Below are positions 1-13,995 of a DNA stretch of 64,000 nucleotides, piece after piece. The translations under genes were made by a program, and so were the position numbers. A model generated the notes under the pieces. The model was not told the DNA's origin. It saw only the letters and a list, made by a program, of their open reading frames with translations, and searched no databases. Where the stretch lies: NCBI GenBank assembly GCA_900239685.1, contig OENT01000212.1, forward strand, positions 96,617-160,616. Direction: 5' to 3'. Each line of letters begins with the position of its first letter. The stretch's first letter is position 1. Origin of the DNA: Rotaria macrura (lineage: Eukaryota; Rotifera; Eurotatoria; Philodinida; Philodinidae).

Positions 1-2753
1 TACTTTACTTGTTCATCAGGAATAAGAGAATGATTAAGATGAATATCATATTCAAGAAATAACTGGGAATGATTTGAAGTTGTTATCCATACACGCATAA
101 AGAAATCTAAATATATCTAATTATATTATTTGTTAATTTATAAAACATGCAATACTAAATGATGAATAAAAAACATATGTGTCATAAAATAGCTTTTGTA
201 GAGGTCCGAAATGATTATTCATGCTTCATGTTGGTATACTTATAATCATCAACGATCTACGTACATAACAAAAAATCAAGCATCATAGATTTTCTTTCTT
301 TTAACAAGACAAGCATTTCGTTCATACGTGGGAGTCAATTCTCTATAAGAGTAAATCGTTTAGTACCTAATAAAAAAGTAATTAGTGAATAACACGCTAA
401 CCAGATGAGAACAAAAGTCTGAAAACTTCAGACATATCCCCATTCGACAAATAGTATAACTGTTCCAATGTCGGTTCATTTAGATCACGTCCCTTTTATG
501 AACAAAAATTTTTAGGAATGTCTAGACTCAATCCGATCTTTTCGAAAGAAATTAATCAACTAAACTTTAGGGTATGGGTGTCGATCTTCCGAGATGATCC
601 TGTTTCAGTCCCAATACTATAATTAACTGTGATTCATGATTGGATAGGAGTTAGATCAAAGTAAATTTTATAATCAAAATTACAAGAAAAAATGTTTGAC
701 TAATCGTCATTGCGAAAATGCAGAGACTATGCATGTTAATGTGAAAAAAAGATTTTTGTTTGTTCATCAATTAAGTTTTCACTGCATGACCACTTAGAAT
801 TACTAGTTGTAAACATGTACACTCTGACTTATTTCTACAAGATGATGTTAAAATATGTATTCATCTCATAAAAGCTCAATAAATCGAAATATACATATGT
901 GGGTTTACAGACAACAATACATTTAATCTACTATTGTAACCTTCGACATGACTGCTCGATCTTGCTGAATTTTTCTCTAGAGCATCGCTAACATTTCATA
1001 ATTCAACAGGATAAGCAGATGAAGCAATGTCAACATAAGTGGAAATCGGTTTAATCAATGACCATTGAACGATGGGCGTTTTATAAGTTTTTCTAAGCAT
1101 TAATGAAAGCTTATTGTCTTCTTTCAAGTCGACGGATTCATTATGATAGATCTGGACAGCGACCGAAATGAGAAGTCGTCAATTTTGTACTCAAATGAAA
1201 TATTTTCCACTGGGATCGAAATAAGATGGTAACCATTCGGACTGAATCGGGTGTAAACTCTATCTTCCTTAAACTCGCATTCATAAATCGGACGCGATCT
1301 AAACGAACCGACATCGAACATGGTTTTGGACTAGCTCGTTTTCAGCAAGATTGGTGTCCAAAAACCAACGGTTTTCTCGAGATCCTAATAAGTCATTTGG
1401 AAGTCCTTTTGGAACTTTTTAGTTTGTTTTAAGAGTTAGTTGTTTATCGATAATTTGTCTAAATGAAATTTTATGCCGCTGATTTTTTTTCAAAAACTCA
1501 GAGTAAGTTAATTCCTATGTAACCTATATCATTTAAGAAATATCCCGAGATACACATATTTCAATTGTGTGAACTCACATCACTCACAAATGATTTTGCC
1601 CATGTCGATTTCGATGTTCTAAGTGAAACAGAGTGACTCTTACGATCAGTTTTTGTTAGCTGATCTTAAAAAGGAATGTACTGAAATATTCATAGAAACA
1701 AAATTTAAAACTGCCAGTTATCAAAGAAAACTCCTGAAGAGTTTATAGATGAATTATGAATAAACTGTCAATGAAGTACATCAAGATTATCTTCTTAAAT
1801 CATCCGTCTGCTATAAAAAGTTTCAATAGAAGAATTGTTTTTTTTATCTGAGTAACATATTTCTCAATATTCGAACTTATCATCAAATTAATTTACCTTG
1901 TAAACATTGTACATTGACTGGAAATTTTAAATAAGACCATTCTGGACTCTAGAATATAAAAAGTTAAGTAATTCTCAAAAACGTATCTTTGTTTAATCAT
2001 CTTACACGTTGATTCACAATCGAGTCACTTGTATAAAAAGCTGTAGAAATAAAAAATAAAAAAATCAACTTTCATCTGTACATATAATTAACTAAGAAAA
2101 TTCATCGTCATTACCATTAGTATTTTCATTTCGATGTAATGTAAAATGTATACTAAAATAAAATTCATTCACTGTTAAATTACGAAGACCCAACGAAGTT
2201 ATACGTCGTAATCGTTTCTATAATAAATAAACATTATTTTCAAAGATATATGTCATCGATCAACTCGAATTATATCTAATAAATATCTTAATCTTTAAAT
2301 CAATAACATAGAAGAAAACAATAAAAACAAAACTCGACTACGACACGAGTAAACTCTCAATAGAGAAAATATTGAGTTGTACGAGAAAGAATTTGAATTT
2401 TAGATGTTCCCAAGTGTAAAAACAAATAATCTGTCTTAACGAAATATGACCGTTGGCAAAAAAAAGCTATGACAGTATTGATGGTATCGTTTCCATTTAT
2501 TACACAAGACTCTACTATATTAACTTACTTTAAGAAATGGTACAGATATTAGTGGACTCTTTTTTGCTCCAGAAAATGGCATTGTAATATAAATCAATCG
2601 TCATTAAACAACTAATCTTAAAATAAATAAACGTAAGTTTACTTTATAAAAAGGACATAAAAAGCTGGACGATAATTTATTATTCTCAGAAAAATAAATA
2701 AATACGTAATAATAATCATATATAAACGAAAAATATAAATTATTGTATTATTT
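1..2753. other. Gene-poor AT-rich stretch
   Basis: I see no supportable gene here. The longest frames are short; one at 1124-1321 (minus, 65 codons) has a stop just upstream of its ATG and no recognisable domain. The last 700 bases are very AT-rich and hold the region downstream of the SFT2-like gene. Confidence 0.5.
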
Positions 2754-4348
2754 TTAAGCACTGATAATACCTCGACAACAACTTTTGATTGCATTTCTAA
2801 ATAAATACGAAATTATTCAGTGCGATGTTATGAAAAATCAAAAAACGAAAGATATTTACCGTGCAAATGGAATATAACTGAGTGTATACCACAGCTAGAA
2901 TAAAATAAAAATCAAGTGAAATTTTAAATTATCATCAATGTTTATTTACTAGAGCTAGAAATTGAAGGATGACAAATAGAAGAACAAGAACAGAAATTTT
3001 TATCTAAAGACATGAAATAAATTATCATAATAAAAAATAATGATTTCTTCATAACAATTTCACTCGATTCACTTACAGCAATCGCTGAGACAAGTGTCAT
3101 CACAACGCATAACTACGAAGGAAAAATAGAGAAATATGAATGTAACAACATGTGTGAATGCAAACAAAACTTACGAGAAAAATAATTGTAGCAATACATC
3201 GAGAAGGATCAAACATTTTCTTTAATTGATTCATAGGTCCCATTAAGAAAAATGTACTAAAATCAAAAACACAAAACAAATATCAAGATTATCATCTGAA
3301 ACTTACGATCCAATACCGCATAGAACTGCAAAACTGTAAAGAACAGCAAAACCAGACATTCTACCGCCGACAAAATAGATGATTATTGCCTAGAACATAT
3401 CGAAATCAATATAATTATGGGTTCGAAAATGTCAATTACATATTTTCTTGTAAATAATTAACAATCAGTTTCTACTATTTTTAGACAGAAAAAGAAACGA
3501 TCGCTCAGTCTTTTTTTATTTTTTGTTAAGCACATTCAATTGAGAATAACTGGAATACTAACGTGCTCTCTGATTTTTATTCTATACTTTACGAATACCC
3601 ACGGGATTCATTCCGACAACTAGATCCAACGGAATCTTGATAGTGAAACGACATTTGGCTGCTTGCGATAGGAACCCGACAATATCTGTTATAGCATTCT
3701 GAACAACCACTAATGATGTCATCAGGTAGTCATTTGCACGCAAGTAATAAATTACTATTTTCTCGTCAGATCCGCTACTTATTCCTCAAACAGGATTTTT
3801 TAGTATGATCGAATCTAATCACCTGTGTATTAATAGTTATTTTTGAGTTAGTATTTCTTTTTAGTAACTTATAAATCATAACTTACAATAATGCCAAGAA
3901 CAATAGCAATAGATAAACATATGCCAAAACCTTTCAAACGTGTATCCCATGATAAGCCAAAAGCCTATAAAACAATACACACACAAATTAACAAGCAAAA
4001 TGTATCTTTTACCAACGAGTTTAAAACATATTAGCAATGAACACAAACACAATCATTTTATCAATTGAGCATAGGCAATCATGCATTATCTCACCTCGAA
4101 CACAATAATTGTCTTACTAGCAAACATTACATTTAATCCTTATATTAGTATTAGTCAACCATATTATACATACAAGAATTTAAAATACACTCAGAGAAAA
4201 AAAAGTTTCTTTTTTTCTATCAATTTATTCCGAATCTAAAGAGCAGATATATTTATTTCGTAATTTTATGTTTCAAACCCACCTGCGGTGAAATCGATAC
4301 ATCTTCAGTGGCGGCGTATCTTCCACTGATCGTAAATAACTGTTTCAT
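2754..4348 (-). CDS. SFT2: SFT2-domain vesicle transport protein (8 exons)
   Basis: Predicted 158-residue tetra-spanning membrane protein of the SFT2/Got1 family, whose members act in retrograde vesicle fusion at Golgi and endosomes (human SFT2D1/SFT2D2 are about 160 residues). Exons on the minus strand: 4348-4283, 3964-3887, 3389-3307, 3256-3175, 3112-3077, 3003-2950, 2894-2860, 2796-2754. All introns are GT-AG and the phases close exactly on a TAA stop. Diagnostic stretches are LSWDTRLKGF near the start of the membrane domain, the loop FFLMGPMNQLKKMFDPSR between helices 2 and 3, and WYTLSYIPFAR before the short basic/Cys C-terminus. The start is the first ATG of a 22-residue cytosolic leader. 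It sits on the same strand 194 nt downstream of the phenylalanine hydroxylase stop. Family assignment is firm; the particular paralog is not. Confidence 0.9.
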
Positions 4349-4542
4349 GCCCCCTTCTTTTTTCTTTTGTTAAGTATTTATAATAATGAAGGATAGAAAA
4401 AAATCTAAAAGAAAATTATATTAAATCCCATCGCCATATTATGAACGTAGTCTATCACCAAAGAAAAAACAAAATTATAAATTAACAGCACGAATAAACA
4501 GTTACACACACACACACAAACGCAAACGAATATCCGTAGTTT
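4349..4542 (-). other. Short spacer between PAH and SFT2-like gene
   Basis: Only 194 nt separate the PAH stop from the next ATG on the same strand. It contains a short TG/CA tract (near 4505-4520). I see no AATAAA in transcript sense within the first ~60 nt after the PAH stop. The spacing is compatible with polycistronic transcription and trans-splicing, which rotifers possess, but the sequence does not prove it. Confidence 0.4.
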
Positions 4543-7032
4543 TTAATTATTTATAAGTTCCGTTTTTCGAAGTGCATCAAGAACAACGTCCATATCATCT
4601 GAAGAGAAAAACAGAATAAGAAGAAATTCAAGTAGATATCTCTTACTTCTTAATGTTCGCACCATATTCACAATTTGCTCTTTACCATTAATAACTTCAA
4701 TTGTCTGTGTATACGGATTGTAGTGAACACTAAATGGACGTGGTATTGTCATGGCATATTGTCTGAAAGAAAAATAAAGACAAATAACTTAGTAAATTTT
4801 ATTTTAATTACTGAATTTATCATACCGTAATTTTTCCTTTGCATCCTTAAAACTTTCGGCTAGGAAATAAGTTGGTTGATAACTCGTTATTGGATAAGGT
4901 TGAATCGAAGCACGAAATGGATCAAATGGTATTATCGATGGTTTATCCGATATACAATACTGTTGAAATAAAAGAAAAAGAAATAAGATAAATATTGAAT
5001 GAAACAAAATATAATAACTTCACTTGTAATTCACCGAATGATGATAAAAGACCAGCTCCGTACGCTTTACGTTCGTCATTTTCCAAACACAAACCAAATT
5101 CAACAGTAAACCAATATAACGTTGCTAGATAAACAATTAATACAGAAAAAGAAAATTTTACAATAATCTATCAATTATTTTCATTCCTTAAATGTTTTAT
5201 TGTCAAAAATATACGAGCACATGTTCATATCTAAATTTGAAAACTCTATCAAATCATTACAACAAATCTCGAAAGCATCCACTAGGATCGAGAATACGGA
5301 AAAGAAAATGCTCATCTCTACACATAAGAATAATGAACATTCATCCTTACTGCTTCTCGTTAATATATCTGGCACTACGCCCACTATTGACTATTCTCGA
5401 TTCCTTGATCAAGGATACTGAGATTGTATTTCATTGAGCTTGACTCATTTACTAAATTTTAAAAACATATTAAGATAAATTTTCCTAGGCATTGTACTTT
5501 TATGTACTAATCAATCGATTATGTGTTATATTAATTTTCATCATAATTAATTAAATAACTTTACATACCTAAACGGGTTACATATTCGTCCGGTGCACCT
5601 AAACTAGCCATGCCAATTTCTTGACTAAATTCTGCAAAATCAGGATCAGCAAAAAGTGGTACATGACCAAGTAATTCATGACAAACATCAGGCTCAGGTG
5701 TGTACATTGGTACACTATGATGACGAATGTATTGTGTTGAATGAAATACACGAAAAGCTAAGCCAGCAAGAAAATCTCGTGATGATAGAAGACCTTATAA
5801 TTCAATCGATATCAACATAATCTATAAAGAATATAGTTCAATAGTAAACATACCAGCAACAGGTCGAAGTCGAAAACCTGAACAATCTTGAAGAAAACGT
5901 GATACATCTTCTAATTGTGGTATGTTCGTTTCATTATAACCACAATTATCAATAAGTAATGGAAAGACATTATTGAATTCTTTACATGCATGTGTCGGAT
6001 AGATTTTGGTCAATTCACGAAAAACAGTTGCCCATGTTGAAATTTCTTGTTCCGTATATGTAACATACGGTATAGATTGATTGTGACGATATTGATGAGC
6101 TATATCAGCAAATTCTTTTCGACGTTTTCGATAGAGTACATCACGAAAACCAGGATGATCAGAATCTAATTCGGAGCCATAGGAAAGTACACGATTAGAA
6201 AATTGATCTAAATCACGTATTTTTCTTGGAAACCAAGGTACTATGAAGAAAATGTCAATGTCAATCAATGATTAAAATTTCTCTTGTCATCATATGAAAA
6301 CAAATAACTAACTAACCAGATTCTTCCAATGTTTTATGAGCACGTGAAAGTATATGAATATATCTCGATTCTTGACGTAATTGTTTAATAGCATCTTGTA
6401 AACTGCCCATACTATTATCACATTCAACATAGAATTCATGATCAGCTTTGTTTTGACGAGATAATCGAGATTCAATATGAACTAGATTGATGCCATGTTT
6501 CTAAATAAAAAAACCATAAGTGAAAACATCAACAAATCACTTTTCTTTCGTTCATTAAAAGAAAACAAAATCGAATAAGATTTAGAAAATTTCAATTTAG
6601 ATTAGTCGATAGCATTCATAAGCACGTAGAGATATTGAATATTTAAAGAAATCAAACCTTATTTCAATAATAAAATAACTAAATGAACGATGAATACAAT
6701 CAATGAAAATCATAAATATTGTTCTTACTTCAAATACATGAAGTGCTCTTGCAAGAGCACCGACTTCTTCATGGAGTGAAAATATCAATGATGTTTTTGT
6801 TGAACATTCTTCATTCTAGAAAACAAAATCAATCATATTAGATATTTCATTTGATGACGGTGAAAAAAAACAAACCTCTGTCGAAGTAAATTTACCAGTA
6901 AACTCATTTTTATTATCTTCCTTAATAGCATTATCAACACCAGTCTTCATATGAAACAAAGAACACAAATACAAATTTAGGATTTCGATCGAATGTATAG
7001 ACATTATAGCAAACCTCTGAAAAAGTACCCAT
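4543..7032 (-). CDS. PAH: Phenylalanine-4-hydroxylase (10 exons)
   Basis: Tetrahydrobiopterin- and iron-dependent hydroxylase converting phenylalanine to tyrosine in the cytosol. Exons (minus): 7032-7015, 6944-6876, 6815-6729, 6500-6317, 6240-5854, 5793-5569, 5124-5024, 4959-4826, 4762-4647, 4598-4543. They total 458 codons plus stop, against 452 residues in human PAH, with every phase consistent. Residues about 30-110 form the N-terminal ACT regulatory domain ([17 protein letters not shown]). The catalytic domain starts near residue 120 ([12 protein letters not shown]). The iron ligands are visible as the two His of CHELLGH (His287, His292) and Glu332 in [11 protein letters not shown] is preferred over tryptophan or tyrosine hydroxylase because of [28 protein letters not shown] and [14 protein letters not shown]. 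The C-terminal tail is a short predicted tetramerisation helix. The first exon is only 18 nt, and the last intron (4599-4646) is 48 nt with no in-frame stop. Confidence 0.95.
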
Positions 7033-9180
7033 TATTTACTAGACGCTAGTACTTTATTGCAACCGTTGATAATAACGAACGTACGATATGAGAATGTAAT
7101 TATTCTAAAACAGACAAAGATATTTATGTCTTCATATCGGCATCAGCAGGACAGAAATGACATTGATCAGAATATGAATTTTAAAACAACGAATGAGCTT
7201 GTCTCAAAATAAAATTATTAGGAAAATAACGGTTTAGAGAAAAAGAAGTGAGTAACAGCTGGTTACTTTAGATCATTATATAGAAGTACGCCATTCCAAT
7301 TCAATTATTCGAAATATATTTTTAGATTAAAAACTGATACAAAAAAGAACACGAGAATGAATCTTATACTACAATTGTAGATTTTTCTACTACGTTCGTT
7401 TCATTGAATAAGTTTATTTTTCATTAAATTGAATTTGAAATATGTTCCATTAAACATTGTAATTTTTATTAAAGTAGACTTTTATCAATTACGTGAATCA
7501 ATCATCGTCGAAAGATATAAACACTTTTTGATAATCGTAATTTTTCTCTAAAAAATATATATTAAATTGAATAAAAGTTCGTTTTTGCAATATCATGAAT
7601 CTAATACTTCTTAAACTTGTATCGAGTCCAATATTCGAACCCCTCGACATTTCTTCGATGTGAATGATATCAATTCATTTCAATCTATTATGAAACAGCT
7701 GTAGAAAATTATTGTTGCTCACGAACTAAATTAGTGTTATCGAATAACTTTGTTTTTTCTTTGACGAAAGAAATTAATTTTATAAAAAGCATTTCTATAG
7801 AATTAGTTTTTCTTCGTCGCATATTAGCAATGAATATTTATTTGCGAATAACATACACAAATCTCGTGATCGATGTTACATAGATTAGAAATCACAGTCA
7901 ATCTTCAAGAATGGTTTCTTTTTAAATTAATGAATAGTTATTTGATCAAAACTGTTTTCGATATAATCAGATGAATAGATTATAACTGATGATGCTAGAT
8001 AATCAAGTGTGACTCTCCACCTTTAACTGATTGAATACTGATGTTTAGGGTTTGCTTGAAGGGTGTGACAGAGGGGTGTGGAACTAGAAGTACACTTACA
8101 TAGCAAAGACACAAAACAGCCACATCCCATCTACAAATGTCATACGGGTTGTTCACGTAGTGTACAACTTTGCTGATCAAATTTTTTTTTCGAAATTGAT
8201 GATTACATCAATCGATGCAGTTATTTTTGTGCTGATTAAGAATTTAACATTTGTTTTAAAAAAAATGCCAATAAATATGCCACTCGACAGAGAATTTATT
8301 TCTCTAGAAAATACTTTCATCTGTTGTTGTTCAAGGTAACTCCTACTGTATTGTAGAGTTTTCGATTTACTATGTCGATCATCAGTTTCCGGTTCGTAAT
8401 AGCAATTTGGTTTCTTGTATTATGTTTATAATGGGTAATGAGAAGATCAACGATTATAATAATCAAGCAGATCTAAACATAATAGTTGGTTCAAAATGGA
8501 TCGAGAAAAAAGCATAGCAGCATTACATTGGGGACAAGTCGCATGAAAATGTTTATACTTCGAGAATTAGAATATTATTCGATAAGATTAATAGTAAAAC
8601 TGTTAGTGTAATCCTTGCACGATTAAAATGTGAAACAAGATAGACTCAATTTTGCTAAACTCGTTAAAACTGAGCCCTGTCTGTAACGACTAATCAATGA
8701 TTTACTAGTTAAGTATTTGTAAGATTTTCTGTTAATTAATTCATTTTTCCTTAGCAGTCTGTAGAAGCAGGACGTTCGTTCTATTGAATCTTTCCAACAG
8801 AAAGCTATGATTTCTCTTAGTTGACCTGAACTATGAACTTCGAACTGTTCATATTATAAACTACTTACTAAATGAAATGAAAGACAATCATGTGTTGTTG
8901 TTTGAAATAATTCTTCAAAGTAATTATTATAATTACGTGGAATTTATTTGTTTGTTCGAAGTCGACATACACGAGATGGAAGAGATCTATTGATTACACA
9001 TCAACAACAATAAGCATTTGGTTAAAAGATCGAAGTTTCGTTTTTTTCCTCACACATCATAATAATTTGAAATTTTTTATTCTGAAACAAAGAAAGAAAG
9101 ACTAAATTGAAACCATGTTATCATTTAATACACAGAAAAAAACAGACGAACTATACAAGTCAAAATAAGAAATAATTCAT
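7033..9180. other. Intergenic region, nothing recognised
   Basis: No reading frame longer than about 60 codons shows any family signature. The sequence is AT-rich with many stops in all frames. The PAH promoter should lie at its left end (upstream of 7032 on the minus strand), but no clear TATA element is convincing. Confidence 0.5.
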
Positions 9181-10933
9181 TTAACGAGCACTATTCAATG
9201 TAAATGAAATTTTTTCTCGAGTCTTATTTTTGCCTAAGATAAGATTTTGTTCTTTGGCATGTTGCTTTCCTAATTGTCGTTCAAATCGTTCTCGATCTTC
9301 CATTAAACGTAATTGTTCAGTACGTAATTTTTCTTCTTCTTCAGCCTAAACGAGAGAATAAGATACAAGAAAAAAAAAGTTTATCCATTGGAGAAATTGT
9401 TTCTTGTTAAATTTACGATTCGTTTTTCCGCTTCAGCTAGTTTACGTTCATTTTCAATGAGTGTACGTTCTAAATCTTCACGTTTTTTTCTTTCTTCTTC
9501 CTGAAAATATTTAAAAAAAAAGCTAAAAAAAAAGTCGTCATAGAATTTAGTTTTACTTCTTTAGAAATCAACTTTTTCATTTCATCATTATTACGTTTTT
9601 CTAGTTCAGTTAACATTTGCTTTTCCATGGTTCGTTTAAGAACATCGACGCGTCGTTTAACTTCATTTTCAATTTCATCTTTACGACGTTCAAGTTCTTC
9701 ACGGACACGGGTTTCAACAATATCTTTTACACGTCGTTCAACTTCAGATTGAATTAAATTCTCACGAGTTTCTTTTTGACGTCTAAATTTACAAGACAAA
9801 ATTAAATCTCTCGAATTTCCGTCAATGATATAGACTTCTACGACTCAATGGCGAAGATTCGGAACACGCATAAATTATTCTATGCAAAATTAACATTTCT
9901 TTTCTAACACTATAGAACATGAATTACGACTCTGGTTTCTGCTCTAACCCAGGAAAAAAAATTAACCATAATTGGTCGAATTCAATATAGAAATCATGTA
10001 TCATTAGCTTCATAATACAAAATACAAAAAATGTAGTATCATGACTTTTTCTGTGATGGGCATTTTATTTTTCGTATTAGAAGCATTGAAATAGACGACA
10101 GATAAAGTTGTGATATATTACGATTATGGTGTTAAAGTCTATAATTCGGTGAAGTATTTGAAATCTCGCTCCTAAACTGACATTCATCACTTTCTTCGAA
10201 ACGATATGTGTGCTGCACAAAGTTCAAGAGATCTCGAATGTGATTATTCGAATCTGTACGAGGTAAAAACTTTGGCTACATACTTTTTTGCATGAGTAAA
10301 AGCCAATGGTTGGAAAGAATCGAATTTCATGAATCGTCAATCGAAAACAAAACGAATTTTCACATCACTCAACTCTCACAAATCTCTATGGGCAATTTAA
10401 TCGAATTTCTACACTTCCCAATCTCTTCTATATTCTTATCCTAATATACCATAGAGCATTATCATGTACCTATCAAACTATGGTTCAGTGAGTACTATTA
10501 AAAATGGATAGTAAAATGACAAATAAAGAGAAATTGAATTCTATTTACAATAGTTGCATGCGTTCTCGTTCTAATTCGGCAAGTCGTTCGACTTCAGCTT
10601 TTTTACGAGCCGTTAAATCAGTTAAATCACTTATGCTTGTCATTCGACTTATCATTGATGTTGAATCATCACGAGCATCATTCGATGAATGACTAGTCGA
10701 TCGACGACGAGATCTTAAAAGTAGTAAAGATAACACTCAAAAAAGTTAATACCTCAAAACACTTCTATTGTTTACCGTTTAGATTTTTTCTCGAGATCTC
10801 GATCTCGATTAGGTGAACGTGACTTATGCCGTTGTGATGAATTATTCATGTTACGATCTTTTGATCTATCACGATCGCGTGATGATTTATGATGTTTATG
10901 TTTTTTATTGGACGGGCTACGTGATCGACCCAT
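9181..10933 (-). CDS. ARGLU1: ARGLU1-like arginine/glutamate-rich protein (5 exons)
   Basis: Nuclear RNA-splicing and transcription cofactor (in vertebrates it binds Mediator and splicing factors). Exons (minus): 10933-10776, 10713-10549, 9782-9557, 9500-9417, 9345-9181; phases close on TAA giving 265 residues, against 273 in human. The protein opens with MGRSRSP and an Arg/Ser/His/Lys-rich low-complexity segment of about 65 residues. From about residue 85 it becomes one long charged helix rich in Glu/Arg/Lys, including the family hallmark REELERRKDEIENEVKRR. It ends with the conserved tail LILGKNKTREKISFTLNS. The 766 nt second intron (9783-10548) is much larger than the others. The N-terminal RS part matches less closely than the helical part, as is normal for this family. 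Confidence 0.92.
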
Positions 10934-12866
10934 CGTGCTGTTTTACAACACGAAATCTAAACGAGATCACAAGTAAATAATGAACAGTTCGATGAGATTT
11001 GATTTCAATAGCTATTTTCAAAGAAAAAAACAAACAAGAAATAGAAAACAACAGTGATAATCCAGATTGTTGTCAGCTTCCTAAATGGTAAAAAAAGAAA
11101 TAGAAAATCAATTATTTTAAATATCTATTTACAAATAGACTAAAAAAAAGTACATTAAAATTGTCTTACCTATCATACTTACTGTATTCCAAAGGAGACT
11201 GAAATCTAGGAGTAGAAATTTTAATAAAACTGAATCAAATCATGGTGTTCTTTCATTTTTAAAATCATTTTCATTCTATCAACTAGCATCGAAGATGATT
11301 CAAACTTCTGTCAAACCAAACTAAATTGATTTCCTTCATTTTATTTTTGACAAATTATAATAGTCTAGATCAATGGATAGTGGCTTGAAGACACTGGATT
11401 TTCTTTCCATTCTAGCGTAAGCTTGCGCTTTGTCTTTTCTACCACATGGTTTTTTTTTCAATACAGAACAATAAACATGAAGCTTTTTTTATCTTTATCA
11501 TATCTATTCATAAACTATAATGAAAAGAAAACAAGAATTTTTATTCGCGACATATAAGAAAAAACACGTATGTTTTTATGTAGTTCCCAGTTTTGCTGTT
11601 TAAAATGTAAGAAAGAATAATGAGCACCCAAATGATAGTAAGTCGTGTAGACGGAACGGAAATACGAATGAGTGAATCATCATCAGTAAAGACGTATGTG
11701 AAATTCTCTGTTTGTCGTCCAATTAGAATATTCACCTGAGAACAGTAGCGACAAGATTAGAAAAATACGCTGTATATCATACGCTTTCCAAAATTTATCT
11801 CTAATCATCTTTTCATAATATTTAGAAAGGAGAACATTATCTCAAAGTTGAGTATTCTTCATTGAGTCGTAGCATCAGTTATCAACCGGAAGAGGTCACT
11901 ATGATCGATTGCCTAGTTTATATCTATAGTTTCGTCTATTTAATGATTCCATACGTTCACTAACGGATTTACAGCATGATTCACCTATTTTTGCTCATTT
12001 TTGTTCGTTTTACTGCACTGAGACTAAACTTGAAAACTTACTTATTGTTATAAGTTTAGATAGAACATTATTTATTTCTCAATCGAAGAGTGCATTTTTT
12101 TATCTGATTTACCACGAATACTTCCTGAGAATTTAATGAAGTTTAAAAAGCCGTCCATAAAACGTTTTTCACTGTGATATTTAGCTGCAAGGAGAATATC
12201 TAATTGTCATGACAGTGGTCTCAGATTGAAGACATTCCATAGGAGTCACGTTTGGACAAAGTATCTTATAAAATCGTCCTGTATTCGAGGAGAACGCCTA
12301 ATTTTAGTTTTTCAATTTTGATTCAACTAGCACTTTTCGTTACAGCAATGAAAAACAGACTGAAATTATACGATGATTCAATAGAGAAATCAACGCTCTT
12401 TGCAAGCATGTATTATAACGAGTTAACTATTCAGATGCTTAAACAGTTGAAATTTCATTACGAAAAAAACAGAGAGGATTCTAAGAAAAACCTTCTCGAG
12501 AAAATGTCTCAAAAAAACATCAAATCAATTATCAAGATAAGGATTAAATCTAAGAAAAAATAAAGTGTCAGCTAGAATTTATCTATGTAAAAATAAAAAA
12601 GTTTCAGTACTCAAGTAGGTAGCAGTTACTGGGGAAATTAACCAAGAAACGATCTTAAAATTGATAAGTGCAAAAAAGGTTTTTGGAGGGCTCTTAAAAC
12701 GTCACTAAATTCTCAAGAAATGCTAGAGGTATATGAGATAAAAAATGTGCTATCCGATAGAGAAATGAATGTTTTATCTAACCGTATAAAAATAAATAAC
12801 TTCTAAAGTTTAATCGAAGTAGAGTAAAACGAAGAAAATGAGCAAAAATAGGTGAATCACGCCTTA
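10934..12866. other. Intergenic, two weak frames only
   Basis: Two short frames stand out but cannot be assigned. One is 11541-11735 (minus): 64 codons following a TTCTCAG acceptor-like sequence, with a hydrophobic helix at TIIWVLIILSYIL, possibly a lone exon. The other is 12252-12563 (plus): 103 codons with a Lys-rich C-terminal half and no known motif. Neither has a convincing partner exon. Confidence 0.3.
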
Positions 12867-12931
12867 CCCAAGCAGACAAAAGATTTCAAAAACGCGTGTA
12901 AACTTGCAAAACTTTATGAACTTGTTCGAAT

Positions 12932-13104
12932 ATCAATCGGCGTTCCCGATTGTGCACCACTAACGGTTACAAATGGGCAGCTTGCAAACGGCAGATTTTT
13001 TGGGCTGATTAAATTTGTGATCATTTAATCAGTAGAGAATATCTAACGGTTATGCACTCGTTCTTTCCACACGTTACTGACACACAATCGGGAACGCCGA
13101 TTGC
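12932..13104. repeat. Inverted repeat around AATCGGCGTTCCCGATTGTG
   Basis: The motif at about 12934-12955 (AATCGGCGTTCCCGATTGTG) recurs inverted at about 13083-13104 (CACAATCGGGAACGCCGATT). The two copies match base for base over 20 nt, separated by about 125 nt, and could form a foldback. It lies inside the left part of the 5 kb interval. Confidence 0.75.
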
Positions 13105-13995
13105 CATCCTAAAACGCTGGAAATTTTTGACTGTTTTTGCAACGGTTATCAGAGACGCTTTGCCCCTCACACTTCAACACTGTGATAAACATTCCAAAAA
13201 CAGAAAATTGTTTAGCACTTTTGCCGTTCTTCCTATACGCTTATTCCTATAACTCTAAAACTGTACCCTTAACAATTATACCCTTATAGGTATACCTATA
13301 CCAGTATCCTTATATTTATATTCTCGAAAAGTAAATACAATTCCTGGAAAACCCTAAGGGGATTTCCGATATATTGGAAACCGAAAATATCCATGAAAAT
13401 AACACTCAGACATCTATGAAAGGTACATTATTTCATATACTGACTGTAGAAAAACTACGATACGTATTACTTCTCTATATGCAGGATCGCGTTGAAATTA
13501 GCTTTAAACTCGAAGCCAAAATCTTTTTCGAATCATATTGTCGAAAATCTAAGAATAAAAGACAAATTATTACTTTGAGAACAAGAAAATGAAACGTACC
13601 TTTCAAATCAGATGCTCCCACATCTAAAAGAACAAGAGATATTATTTGTTTCAGAAGATGAATAGAAAACTTACCTTCTCATTAAATAGCTAATGGAGTT
13701 GATAGTAATTCTGTAGAAATAGTACAAAATCATTAGAATATCTAACGAGTTCGTGATGGTTTATTATAGAAAATTAGAACCTTTACATTGACAAGGAAAC
13801 TGAGAATTGATGTTTCAACGCTTTACGAAGCTCTTCGTAGCCACCGATGATGTCACTCGTGATGTACGAAAATAAAAATGAATCAGCGGAATTGGTAGAA
13901 AGCTTCACGCGAACACTGTCAAATTCGGTGAATTTTGCTGAACCTGAACAAACTCCCTGTCAAACATACCAAACTAGTTTCTTTTTGTCGAGCCT

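Noticed and set aside
899-906. TGTGGG word as a telomeric repeat trace
   Set aside because: Single occurrences only; no tandem array, so no evidence for a telomere or terminal element.
5181-5437. Three overlapping frames in the PAH region
   Set aside because: They fall in the 444 nt intron between PAH exons 6 and 7 and have no domain on either strand.
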